DNA from: Cladophialophora immunda
Taxonomy: Eukaryota; Ascomycota; Eurotiomycetes; Chaetothyriales; Herpotrichiellaceae
NCBI RefSeq assembly: GCF_000835495.1
Contig: NW_015622544.1
Span: forward strand, 515,704 to 579,703
Length of the DNA: 64,000 bases
Reading direction: 5' to 3'
Numbering within the stretch: position 1 is the stretch's first letter; the number at the start of each line of letters is the position of its first letter. Of the stretch, positions 10,995 through 21,115 are shown piece after piece. A program made the translations under genes and the position numbers. The notes beneath the pieces are model-generated. The model searched no databases. It was not told the DNA's origin and saw nothing but the letters and a program-made list of their open reading frames with translations.

Positions 10995-12179
10995 CTAGTC
11001 ATCACCAAGAGTCCCCAGGAGGGTTGCACTGGGCACGAAAAAGGTCGTCCCTGTCAACGGCGTCGAGTAGTCCAAAATGCGATCATGCAGCCCAGGCGGC
11101 GAACCTACAAACATGCGGTCCAGCATCTGCTCAATGACCCACAGCTTCCTCGAATAGCCGATGAAATAAGTGCCAAACTCGCCTTTCCCGGGTGTGCCAA
11201 AGGGCATGTTGTCCCTCAAGATCGACAGCTCGGATCCGTCATCCCCCTGGACCGTGGCCAGTTGCTTGTGCGCCTTCTGTTTGTCCTCACCCACATCGTC
11301 CAACTCGATGTTGTCGAGTTTCGTGCGCCCGATGATGGCTTCCTGCTGTTCCGTAGACAGGCCGCGCCACCTCTTCAAATCGTGCACGTACTTCTGAACG
11401 ACAACGTAGCTGCCGCCTGCGGAGCCTGCGTCGTCCACCTCCGTTACCAGGACCGATTCATCGACAGACGCGCCTACGGGGTTGGCCGTGCCGTCCACGA
11501 AGCCCAGGAGATCGCGGACGTCAAAGTAGCGGAATCCGACAGTGTCATCCTCGACCTTGACACTGTCCCCCAGCCGATCCATCAACTGGCGCTCGAACTC
11601 GAAGCACAGATCGCGGCGCTGTGCCCGGATGTGAAACAGCAGGTCCCCAGGCGTGGAAACGGCCGTGTGGACTTTGCCGGAGATGGTTGGGAAAGGGTGC
11701 AGCTCCGCCGGTCTGGGAACACCCCGAAGTAGACTGTCCCAGATATTGCTACCAACGCCGACCGTGCACGCAAAGGCGGCGTCCAGGTCGCGAATCGCCA
11801 CGTTCTTGGAGAGGTCATCAACGCTGGCGAGTGTCGAGCGTACAGTCTGGATGGCATCGGGCTTGTCCGTCACAGAGAGGACGAGGAAGGTCGCGGACTG
11901 GGTGAGTGGTGCATCAACCCGTTGGGGTTCTATGGGTGCCCGACGGCTCATCTTGCTTCTCGGTGTCGTCGTGGACAGTCCCGCGGCTTGTGCTTGGTCG
12001 AGCAGAGAGGGTGAGAATGGCTTGCGAGTGGTCTGATAGGACATGGACGGCCTCAGCGCTGTGCCTCTGCCCAGTGGTGCTCGTGCAGCTGTCCTCGTTG
12101 CCGCTGAAGTCGGGTACCTCGAAACCCAGTGTCTAAGGAAGCCGCTGCAGACGCCCCGAGTGACCTTGTTCGTATTCAT
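10995..12179 (-). CDS. DyP-type heme peroxidase with basic N-terminal leader
   Basis: A single exon of 394 residues. The first ATG in the open frame is at 12179; the frame extends a little further upstream only through a TTG. The DyP signature is intact: GFVDGTANP contains the distal aspartate, IGRTKLDNIELDD contains the conserved arginine region, and the C-terminal GTYFIGYSRKLWVIEQML matches the family. DyP enzymes use hydrogen peroxide to oxidise dyes, phenols or Mn(II). The first 85 residues are rich in Arg, Ser, Thr and Ala with almost no acidic residues (MNTNKVTRGVCSGFLRHWVS and following) and lack a hydrophobic secretion core, so a mitochondrial location is more likely than secretion. 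A TGACTCA element lies about 160 bases upstream. Confidence 0.93.
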   Translation of the reverse strand: MNTNKVTRGVCSGFLRHWVSRYPTSAATRTAARAPLGRGTALRPSMSYQTTRKPFSPSLLDQAQAAGLSTTTPRSKMSRRAPIEPQRVDAPLTQSATFLVLSVTDKPDAIQTVRSTLASVDDLSKNVAIRDLDAAFACTVGVGSNIWDSLLRGVPRPAELHPFPTISGKVHTAVSTPGDLLFHIRAQRRDLCFEFERQLMDRLGDSVKVEDDTVGFRYFDVRDLLGFVDGTANPVGASVDESVLVTEVDDAGSAGGSYVVVQKYVHDLKRWRGLSTEQQEAIIGRTKLDNIELDDVGEDKQKAHKQLATVQGDDGSELSILRDNMPFGTPGKGEFGTYFIGYSRKLWVIEQMLDRMFVGSPPGLHDRILDYSTPLTGTTFFVPSATLLGTLGDD

Positions 12180-12860
12180 GCCACAATCGAGCCAGAACAA
12201 GACAACGTCAATCCTGCCTCGACGCTGACCAATATAATGCAGGTACTCGGTACAGCTCTAGAAGAGCTGGCTTACTTTGTCCCGACGGTCATTGGCCACG
12301 GCGCGTGAAAGATCTCCCTCATGGTCTGATCTGTATGATGACTCAGCCTGCAGCGCCCTGACCTCGCGCGAGGCTCCCTCGGCTCCTCCTCGCGCGCGTT
12401 GAATGTTCGGAACAACCATTAATAACGTGGATGGCGTGACGTGTGGACGCCGGAAAGTCGAGACGAGCATTCCCATTGCATTGCTGCTAAACTATCTAGG
12501 GGCTGTTCTCGAGCAACTTGCCGCTCCTCCAAGATTCAGTCCCGATTACTCTGTCATACAATTCCATATCGTCATAAAAAGAAGGGCATAATAACAAGTC
12601 ATAAACTCTTGACATCATAGCAAAGTTGTCTCTGCAGGTAGTCCAAGGCGGGGCCCAAGAGCATGGGCTCGCTCACAATCAAGCCAGGCACTCAACGGCC
12701 GGTATGCAATCTGCAGGGAAGCTCCAATGAGCTCTCACGCCACACCATGAATCCAACGACACGGTGGTATCACCCAAGATAACAAAAGACAGTGGACATG
12801 AAGAGTTCCTCCACTCAACCAACAGTGGATGAGCGAGTATCAACCTAGTTCATTAACACA
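12180..12860. other. DyP promoter region and forkhead 3' flank
   Basis: No gene is seen. The exact heptamer TGACTCA (Gcn4/CpcA or AP-1-like) lies at 12339-12345, close to the DyP start. The right part is probably the 3' UTR of the forkhead gene. Confidence 0.5.
12339..12345. promoter_or_regulatory. TGACTCA element upstream of DyP gene
   Basis: An exact bZIP heptamer 160 bases upstream of the peroxidase start codon. Chance occurrence of one copy in a spacer this size is not negligible. Confidence 0.3.
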
Positions 12861-15059
12861 TCAGAAGCGTGAAGTAAAGCTGCGACCCAATGATGGTCGA
12901 CGTGCATGGTCAGTCGATGTGGTGGCATTGGCTTGCGCCGGTGCCCCTCCAATTTTCTCAAAGCCTTGAAGGATATCGACACCTTCGTCGTTGTCATCCG
13001 AGTTGTCGTTCTCGAATGATTTGAAATCAAAAAGATCATCTTGTGCGTCGAAGACGGCGCCATGCGTAGCGGAGGCCTTCAATGGCGAGCCGTTTTGTGT
13101 AGCCCGCACGCGTGGCTGTAGAAGAGAACCACGGGTTGGGGTCTTCGAGTTGGGCTTCTGGGCGCTGCCAAACACCTCGGTAAGGACATTGGTCGACGTC
13201 GATGCTCGACCGTATGTTGGGCGAGAGGCAGATCCTTTTAGTGGTGACGAGCCGCACATCGGCGTGCCCGGAGTAAGACCAAGGATTGGATCCGAAAAAA
13301 TCTCAAAAGATTCCTCATGGAAAGTAGACGATGGTGCGAGGCTCGTCCACCTGAGAGGACTGTATGTTGCCTCTTCCAGCAAAAACAGCCCAGAGCTTTT
13401 GATAGGTGAGTTTGCGAAATCGCGCATTGCTTTGCGATGCAGGAGAAGTTGTGTGTTTGGAGAGACTGAAGGAGGAGGACGGGCGGGTTTCTTGAAGACC
13501 ACAGCAGGAGTCATTGGATTCTGAGGGGCCATTGGGCTGACATGAACGGGCGACGACGACTGCGCGCCTTCCGTTGTTGATGGCCGGAATCTCGCATGGC
13601 TTGGAGTGAGATCGTGTGAAGAGCTTCTGATTCGCACAATCTCCTCCTCGGCACGACCTCTTTTCTTCCTCATAGGCTCAATGTCCAGCTCCGAGGTGAG
13701 CATCACGGCATTCTTGTTTGGGCGCAGCGCAGACGACTCAATGGACGAAAAGTAGCCGCTGTCATCGTTCTTGGTAATGCTTAGGTTTTGTCGATGAGAC
13801 ACGGATGGGCGTGGCTGTCGGGCCGATGGGGAAGAGATGGCGCGCTGATGATGAGGTGCAACCACAGGCGGTGAGGAGTTGATGGCATCTGGAGGAGACG
13901 ACTTTGGAGCTGGAGCCAGGCCGCTGTCTTCAAATTCCGCAGTCTCATGCTCGTTTAGAGCGGGGTCTGAGGCGGGCAGGGTAGCATCTGATGAGAGTTC
14001 TGGAAGAGCAGGAGCCGTCTGGGGTCGAGGTGGAGGTGGTTCACTGGACTGACCAAGGAAAGGATTGGGTGCCAACGCATCCGAGAGTTGTTGAGCAATC
14101 TTCGGAGGCTCGGAACGCATCACGTTGGCATTGATGGTCATATGGGTGATGTTGGTTCCTCTCCGATTTTTATCTTTGATGAACTGTGACTCCATTCCCG
14201 GCTCAATGACCCAATAGCTTCCCTTTCCAGCATCTCCCTTGGGCCTCTCTTGTTTGGTAAAAGCCTTGTGCAAGGATAAGTTATGTCTGATACTGTTGTG
14301 CCAGCTTTGCTTGGTGTCTTCGCGGTAAAAGGCGAACGTAGTAGAGATCCAGTCATAGATTTGTGCGAGAGTCAGTCGGCGATTTGGTGCTCTCAGGATA
14401 GCCATCCCAATCATCTGAGCATAGCTGTAAGAAGGCTTGTTGCCATCATCCTCGACTGGAGGCATGTCCTCTGGGTCAGGTAGATGGAAGATGGAATCAT
14501 CGTCCTGCCGGGGCTTCTTGAAAGGACGGTCATTCGTCATCTGCGCTTCTGAATATGATCGCTTAAGAGGTTGCTTTCGTACGTACGAGGGTTCTGGAAA
14601 GTCGACGAAGTTATCTTGCGTAGTTGTGGCCCCGAAATTCTCTTGGTCATATGAGTCGAGTTTTATGTCGAAGGTGGTAAACATTGGCTGCGCCATTTGG
14701 ACGGGACGATATTGCTGACTGGAAGGAACAGCATGTCGCTTGGCCGGCGAGTCAGTGTAGATATGAGTTGCCGTCATAGGCGGAGGGATGGGAACGTAGT
14801 TCAGGTCTCCAAAGTAAGGCGCTGGAGGAGATAACGGTGTGCTCTTGAGAGGGGATATCTGTTGGCCGGGTACCATTGGAGCATTGAGGATAACCTCCGG
14901 GCGTGGGTGAGGAGCAGGGGGGTTTCTGAGTGGCTGCAGAGGCATAGCCGAAGGTTGCAAACGCGGTCGAGGTCGGTTCATGTGTGAGATATTGTTCGTC
15001 GGAACAGGCATTGGGTCTTGATAAATCTGCACGAACGGGTGCTGACGCGTCGACGCCAT
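12861..15059 (-). CDS. Forkhead transcription factor (Sep1/Hcm1-like)
   Basis: A single intronless frame of 732 residues starting at an ATG at 15059. The forkhead winged-helix domain lies at about residues 208-290: KPSYSYAQMIGMAIL at its start, LTLAQIYDWISTTFAFYRED, the recognition helix SWHNSIRHNLSLHKAF, and GKGSYWVIEPG. There is no FHA domain, which separates it from Fkh1/Fkh2 and fits the Sep1/Hcm1 type that drives periodic transcription of cell-division genes. Flanking regions are Pro/Ser-rich with many SP and TP dipeptides, consistent with CDK control. An acidic segment near the C-terminus (about 690-705) may be an activation region. Upstream lies a long spacer with short upstream ORFs. 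Confidence 0.95.
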   Translation of the reverse strand: MASTRQHPFVQIYQDPMPVPTNNISHMNRPRPRLQPSAMPLQPLRNPPAPHPRPEVILNAPMVPGQQISPLKSTPLSPPAPYFGDLNYVPIPPPMTATHIYTDSPAKRHAVPSSQQYRPVQMAQPMFTTFDIKLDSYDQENFGATTTQDNFVDFPEPSYVRKQPLKRSYSEAQMTNDRPFKKPRQDDDSIFHLPDPEDMPPVEDDGNKPSYSYAQMIGMAILRAPNRRLTLAQIYDWISTTFAFYREDTKQSWHNSIRHNLSLHKAFTKQERPKGDAGKGSYWVIEPGMESQFIKDKNRRGTNITHMTINANVMRSEPPKIAQQLSDALAPNPFLGQSSEPPPPRPQTAPALPELSSDATLPASDPALNEHETAEFEDSGLAPAPKSSPPDAINSSPPVVAPHHQRAISSPSARQPRPSVSHRQNLSITKNDDSGYFSSIESSALRPNKNAVMLTSELDIEPMRKKRGRAEEEIVRIRSSSHDLTPSHARFRPSTTEGAQSSSPVHVSPMAPQNPMTPAVVFKKPARPPPSVSPNTQLLLHRKAMRDFANSPIKSSGLFLLEEATYSPLRWTSLAPSSTFHEESFEIFSDPILGLTPGTPMCGSSPLKGSASRPTYGRASTSTNVLTEVFGSAQKPNSKTPTRGSLLQPRVRATQNGSPLKASATHGAVFDAQDDLFDFKSFENDNSDDNDEGVDILQGFEKIGGAPAQANATTSTDHARRPSLGRSFTSRF

Positions 15060-16616
15060 GGCGAAAAGTGATGCAGAGTATTCACAGATACAGGACAGAC
15101 CGAGTGTAGAGAGAAAGTCGCGTGAAAGTGAGTTGCACAGGTTCCATTAACCGATTTTTGAGGTTGTCCAAAGGGTGCGGCTGAGATTGGTCCAGAGCCG
15201 CCAACCCTGAGGAAACGGGCAACTGGGCACTTTTGAGAACAGTCTCGAGCGGCGAGCAAGGGCGTCAAGAGGTTCAATTCTCACGGCTAGGGAGGTGGAT
15301 GGAGGTATGAGCGTGTCTGTGCGGGAGGGGCGCGGAGGATCGAGGCCGCAGCTGCAGTGCTCGTCGGAGGACCGAGGGGGCGGATGGTATGAATGCTGAA
15401 CCGTCGAAGGGGATAGAGGTCGAGAGTCGAATCGCGACTATCGAATGAATCGAGACATTGCGTGAAAGTTGACAAATGCTGAGGTTCATAAAGGTGTGTT
15501 GTTTACCAGGCCTATCGCGTCAAAATCGATGCGAGAGTAAGCTGTACGTAGGAGGAGGCAGTCCAGTTCTTAAGAGGGGAAATGCAGGCAGGAAGAGGGC
15601 GAAGCAGGGCCGGGTAAGAACAAACTTCGAGGGCAGCGGAGGTGTGGGCGAGAGGAGTTCGACCTTGGAACGGAATGCCTGGAATGACGCGGGCCTGGTG
15701 GGCTATTGAGGCGTCGAAGGCTTGGGCTTGCGAGGTCTCGATGCCACTGACAGGTGACTGAGGCCGATGTGAAGACGCGCAGCGTGATGGATCTTGGCTC
15801 CAACGAGACTTTGGCGCTACGGACGCCTTGATTCTGAGGAGTTCGCAGTGGCCGGGCCTGAGCTAGGTGCTTTATCCACACCCAATCAATGGGATCTCGA
15901 TTGGACTCGACTGACGTGGAATGCCCGTTGTCTCTCCCACCTTGTTCCCTGGTTTGGTGTCAGGGAGTGGGTGCGAGTCCGGGACGGTGGTGTGCGCTGA
16001 TTGGTGGATGGCAGGACGCGTCTGGAGCGCGTCCTCCGGAACGGAACAACCACTGTTCCGGACTGCTGCGTCAGTGCACTGTTGCTTTCCCTCTCCTCTT
16101 CCCGCTCAAAAGGTCATTTCCGCTGCCTTTTTGCTTGCTTCTCTAGGTGATAATAGTACGACAGGACTTTAGTCTTCGGGTAGTCAATACCGAGGCTATA
16201 GCTGTTCATCGTTCATCGGTCTAGCATTGCTCATTTTAACTCTACCACAGTGACAACCCCCCCGCCTGGATTGATGTCATGTTGGGGGAGATGTTGGATC
16301 TTTTGTTTTGATTGACATCTGTCATGGCGGTGGCTTGTGGTGGGTGATCATGTCCCCTGTTGAAATCATTTCATCTACTCCATTGCTGTCGTCGACATTG
16401 TCCGTGACATCTCCGAATATAACCGCCACTGTGGGCCCCCAAGATGCCAGCTGAATGTCCAAATCTCAAGACTCTTCGAAAGTGCCTCCCATTTTAGTGT
16501 CCAACCCCGGGTTGCGGATGCTTTCCTTTTTGATACCACTAGTGCCCCCCCTCTTTTTTCTATGCAAAACTCCGGTAAATAGTATTAGATGCTGTTCAAT
16601 CGCTCAAAATGCACAA
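15060..16616. other. Long upstream region of the forkhead gene
   Basis: 1.56 kb without a supported gene, between the forkhead start and the stop of the aspartate kinase gene. A minus-strand ATG-started ORF of 71 codons at 15274-15489 would be an upstream ORF if the forkhead leader extends that far. Nothing else is recognised. Confidence 0.45.
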
Positions 16617-18381
16617 TCAGGGTTCGAGAAACGTAAACAAGTTGGTGTGCAAGATGTTTAAAGCTCGATCGGCATCGCGTTCCGCAATCACACAAGAGAT
16701 GTTGATCTCACTAGCTCCTGCTTACAATGTTAGCACAGATGGAGAGAGTTCCAAACCATGGCGGGTGACCATACCTTGCGAGATCATTTCGATGTTGACA
16801 TTATTTGAACCGAGTGTCGAGAACATCTTCCCAGCAATGCCGATCATGTTCTTCATCTGCTTGCCCACCAGGCTGACAATTGCCATTTCGGGAATAATGT
16901 CCACAGTGCCAAAATTTTGCAATTCCTCGATGGCCCCCCGGAGGTCGTGGTCCACGATCTGGTATTCGTCATCGCCTCCTCCGGTGTAGAGAGGCGCTTC
17001 CGAATGCAAGGCCATGGACATATTCACCTCGCTGGTGGAAATAACATCGACCGACAGCCGCCACTTGTCGAGGGTTGCAAAGATTCCAGCAAAAAACCCG
17101 TGCGATAGTGCTCGTTTATTGGAATGAATGTTCATGACCAAGATCTTGTGCTTCATGGTAATGGCCGTCGGTCGCTTCGGCTTCTCACCCTCCGTGAGCT
17201 GGCTGGGGCTCCTCGATCGGAAAAGCTTGGGGTCGTGTCCGGCCAGCGTCGAGGCCAACTCTGACGGAGAATCTGGATAGATGATGGTACCCTCTCCTCG
17301 TGGATTCATCACATTTTTGATACGTATGGGTATCCGTGCTCGGATGACCTGGTCCATGGTGGAAGGATGTATGACCTCGGACCCGTAAAAGGTGAGTTCA
17401 GCAGCTTCTGCTGGGCTGATCCGAGGAATCAACGTTGCCGTTGGCACTTTGCGCGGATCGGCCGTAAATATACCGTCCACTTCTTTCCATATTTGTAGCT
17501 CGTTCGCTCCGATGCCGACGGCAACCAGGGCGGCGCACAAGTCTGTATATCCTCGACCAACCGTGGTCAACAGACCTCTGGGAATGGTTCCAAAGTATCC
17601 TGTGATTACGGGTACGATGCCCGTAGGGATATCCTGGAGCCGTTCTGCCAACCTGGATGCCATGTTGTCGTAGAACTGCTGATCCAGACTATGAGAGACT
17701 CTGAAGTCTATCACGTCTGCCAGGTCGACGTATTCCGCGTCGATACCTCGGTCCCGGAGCAGGGCTGCCATAAAACGACAGCTGAGCTTCTCTCCCGTGC
17801 TCATGACCTTGTCTCTGGATCTGGGACTCGTCTCGCCCAGAGTCTGGGCAGCCTCCAATATCCGCTCCACCAACGAACACTCATCTTCAAATTGTGCCTT
17901 TAACTGCGACTTTATTTTCTCGGACTGTATGTAGGTTTCAGCAGCCCCTAGGTGATCGAGCCGGACATCTTCGATTAAACGTTTAAAATCTTGGGATCGG
18001 TGGTTCTCTGCCTCGGTGGCCGCTCGTAATAGACGGTTCGTCGTGCCCGCAGCTTTAGTGCTGCTAGATCTCTAGACATGGTGGATCAGTGAGTGCAACG
18101 GTGGAATCGGCGGTCAGTGATACGTACTGCTGAGCAGACTATTGCAACATCGGTGCCAGAGGAACAGGATTTGACGACGTTGACAATATCCAAAGGGAAT
18201 TTCCCAACACTAGTTCCTTGGGTGAGTCAGTAACTGCGGTCAGGTATAACGTGGCAGGACCCAACGCACCGCCAAACTTCAAGACATTAATAGGACGAGA
18301 TCTTGGTGTGCGAGTGCCATTCACCCCATTGACGAGCGGGACCTCGGTGTGTAGACCGTTGGAGAGGGTGAGCGAGGTCAT
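16617..18381 (-). CDS. Aspartate kinase (aspartokinase, Hom3 type)
   Basis: Four exons, 18270-18381, 18128-18216, 16775-18071 and 16617-16717, give 532 residues, close to yeast Hom3 (527). It phosphorylates aspartate in the first step of threonine, methionine and homoserine synthesis. Splicing of intron 1 builds the nucleotide-binding motif KFGGTSVGKF. VMSTGEKLSCR, TTVGRGYTDLCAALVAVGIG and the downstream EVDGIFTADPR are family segments for catalysis and aspartate binding. The C-terminal third carries paired ACT-type regulatory domains, ending NINISCVIAERDADRALN-like sequence encoded across the last intron. Intron 1 contains an exact TGACTCA, the general amino-acid control element. The gene is divergent from the Zufsp gene. 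Confidence 0.95.
18223..18229. promoter_or_regulatory. Gcn4/CpcA-type TGACTCA element inside intron 1 of aspartate kinase
   Basis: Plus-strand TGAGTCA (minus TGACTCA) lies within the 53-base intron 18217-18269, about 150 bases downstream of the start codon. Gcn4/CpcA proteins bind this heptamer and activate amino-acid biosynthesis genes, which fits the host gene. Function from within an intron is inference. Confidence 0.4.
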
Positions 18382-19486
18382 GGCGAGGAGGACGACTGTG
18401 GCAATTGAGGACTGGGAACCATAGTACTGTCACTGGGACATGTGAGGGAAAGAAAAGGAGTGTCGTAGCTAGCGAGCAAACGAAAGTAAACGAGCATCCA
18501 AGAGCGAAGGGCGGTTTTACGAGGTGACCAGCAAGTCAGTGACTGGCATCGTATCCCACTACCACAGACGGAGATGATTCTGGGGCCGATTTTGCAAAAA
18601 GTCTCTCACTCGGTCAGTCATAATCCTCCAGACGGCAGAATTTTTGAAAATTCTCGAGGGGTCCTCGAGGCGGTGAGGGGAGTGACTGTGCTCGGCTGCG
18701 AGAATCGGCGAATAATGTGGCGGCCAGACCCGTGGCGTCATTTCGTGTCTGGTTGCCATTTTTAGTCATACATGCTTGGGTCTTGTGAGAATGGGCTTCC
18801 AAGGGCATGTGGGTGGCTTGTCATTCTGTCATTCCAACTCCATATTCGTCCTGATATCAACCACACCGGCAACGCAGCTTCTCGCCCTTGCAGATATCAC
18901 CCGCTCAGAATGCAACCCAAGGAGCAGGCAAGGCTGAGTGAATCGCCCTATTGACCTGGGCACACTGCAGTCCATCAGCCAGTCACTGTCCCCGCTCGTT
19001 TCCAGGTAACCCCCCGGAACAAAGCCTGTGAGAGTTCTTCATTGCTGACACGGACATTTGAAGATGGAGTGACATTCCACAACCCCTTGTCATTCCTGTT
19101 GTCCTTCCCCCGAGAATCCTCCTTGAGCTCACCTTGGCAACCAACGCGGCCTGCTAGTTCCTTATTCGCCCACTTGTCCAGCATGCCTGGGACATTCCTC
19201 ATCTCCGTACACAAGACACCCAGCACTGCCACGCGGAGTTGAGGCGGAACGGCCCCTGTGTTGTCGTCTGTCGTCCGTCACCAGTCTACCTAGTTGTTCA
19301 CAGCGCTTCATCACTTCTGCTGAAAAATATTGAGGTGTTGGTGGACCAGGAGGCAGCAGCCCGTGATAGGCAGTGCTTGAAGTGACCGATTGGGCTCGCC
19401 TACAGCCTGACATCCCAGCCAGCGCAAGATGGAGTCTTCCTAAATCTCGTCTCATCTATAAATCTGTCGTATATTCATGGGTCGTG
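18382..19486. promoter_or_regulatory. Divergent promoter between aspartate kinase and Zufsp genes
   Basis: 1.1 kb separating two divergent start codons. No supported gene lies inside. Both promoters must be here; no specific element was assigned. Confidence 0.5.
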
Positions 19487-21115
19487 ATGGCCAACGAAAA
19501 TCGCCAACAATATCTGACTTGCCCGTTCTGCACCTTCGGCAGCAATGATATCGACTCTCTCGAGAGGCACGTGCAGCATCTTCATGGCAGCCGACAGCCT
19601 GACGGTCAACAGCATTACGATGCCGCATCCCAGCTAAGCGATGCCGACTTGGCCCAACTTCTTGCCTTTGAGGAAGCAGGCTTGCCTGCCGAACTAGCCC
19701 TACCAGACCGTCCGAATGTTCCTGCCCGTGGTGAAATTCAGGCAGCGGAAAGCGCAACGAATCTACAAGAACCGCCTTCATCCTCTCGCGTTGCAAAGGA
19801 AGATTCATGGGCACAATGTGTCTGTGGCGAACGCGTACATTTTCTCGAGCTCGATGCCCATTCGGACATGCACGCTCAGGAGAGTGTTTCCATGGATGAT
19901 GCTGATATACCAAGCAGTGATGTCGAGCTTTGGACACCCGAGTCAACTGCTGAACGCCCATTAGCCAATATCTCAAACTCGTTTAGCACTAATATCCCAA
20001 AGTCTCTTCGAAACTACGATCAGATACGTGAGAACACCACTCCTCCTCGTAGCGAAAAGAGACGCGGTCCTTCTCTCAAGGAGATCTTCCTCGGCACTTC
20101 CGCATTTCCTAAGAGGAAATCAGCCATTTCGGCCGCCTCCACAAAGCTTGGGCAGACGAAACAGCTCGGAGTGAGTTTGACCGAGTCTGATGATGTTAGA
20201 CGTGGCATGGCTAACTGTTTGCAGAGGTCGGAATTGGGTCCTTTCGCCCATGAGCAGCAGATGCCGAAATGGTTGCGCCGAATGCTCGAGCGGGGTGCCA
20301 AAGTCACGATAGTTCACAGATACGGCCCCGACGGCACGTTGACCAGGGTCGAAACTGTCGCCAACGAGACGCCTAACCTGGTCCCTGTTCTCTCTCGGCT
20401 GTCTCAGCTGGACAGAACGGTCGAACGTGCATTTTATTGCAGCCCTCAAGTTCTCCACGTGTGCAAGATGCTAGGGGAGGGTGGCTTCTGTGGCTATCGC
20501 AATATCCAGATGTTGGTGTCCTACATTCAAGCCACGGACGCTAATGGCGCCGAGAACTTTCGGGGAAGACTGCCGTCTATACTGAGACTTCAAGATATGA
20601 TTGAAAATGCTTGGGACCTGGGCTTCAACGCCAGCGGGCGTGAGGAGACTGGCGGCATTAAATTCACTCGAAAATTTATTGGCACGCCGGAGGCGCACGC
20701 ATTATTTTCGAGTCTTGATATCCCTTGCGAATCGACCGGCTATTCCACCACAAAGGAGGTCGAGGGCTTCGAGACAATGCTTTGTGCTGTCTGCGAGTAT
20801 TTCGACGATGACTCGACCAAAGACAGCGTCGACAAAGTGGTCCTTACGGACAAACCACCAATCTACTTTCAGCATCGTGGCCATTCCCAGACTATTGTCG
20901 GGGTCGAGCAAAGGCTAAATGGCGCTGTCAATTTGGTCGTTTTCGATCCAATGTTCCACCTCAGCCCTGCACTCAAAAAACTTGCCTTTTCACGTTGCAC
21001 TACGTTCAGATGTGCTCAGCCTGAAAAGCTTCTGAAAGCTCACCGGAGAGACGAGAGATATTTGGAGAGCTACAAAGACTTTGAACTTTTTAGGTTGAAG
21101 ATGGGACAGCCGTAA
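19487..21115 (+). CDS. Zufsp/ZUP1-type peptidase (family C78) with zinc fingers
   Basis: The chosen ATG at 19487 is followed at once by a C2H2 finger (CPFCTFGS...HVQHLHG). A second Cys/His cluster, CVCGERVHFLELDAHSDMH, follows at about residue 125. The catalytic region has the cysteine in EGGFCGYRNIQML, the histidine in YFQHRGHSQTIVGVE and the aspartate in LVVFDP, the C78 arrangement. Members cleave Lys63-linked ubiquitin chains (ZUP1, fission yeast Mug105) or UFM1. The frame is open throughout, but 20171-20224 looks like a 54-base intron (gtgagt, gctaac branch site, gcag); splicing it joins KQLG to RSELGPF and gives 524 rather than 542 residues. A longer in-frame 5' extension to 19373 is unlikely. 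Confidence 0.9.
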   Translation: MANENRQQYLTCPFCTFGSNDIDSLERHVQHLHGSRQPDGQQHYDAASQLSDADLAQLLAFEEAGLPAELALPDRPNVPARGEIQAAESATNLQEPPSSSRVAKEDSWAQCVCGERVHFLELDAHSDMHAQESVSMDDADIPSSDVELWTPESTAERPLANISNSFSTNIPKSLRNYDQIRENTTPPRSEKRRGPSLKEIFLGTSAFPKRKSAISAASTKLGQTKQLGVSLTESDDVRRGMANCLQRSELGPFAHEQQMPKWLRRMLERGAKVTIVHRYGPDGTLTRVETVANETPNLVPVLSRLSQLDRTVERAFYCSPQVLHVCKMLGEGGFCGYRNIQMLVSYIQATDANGAENFRGRLPSILRLQDMIENAWDLGFNASGREETGGIKFTRKFIGTPEAHALFSSLDIPCESTGYSTTKEVEGFETMLCAVCEYFDDDSTKDSVDKVVLTDKPPIYFQHRGHSQTIVGVEQRLNGAVNLVVFDPMFHLSPALKKLAFSRCTTFRCAQPEKLLKAHRRDERYLESYKDFELFRLKMGQP

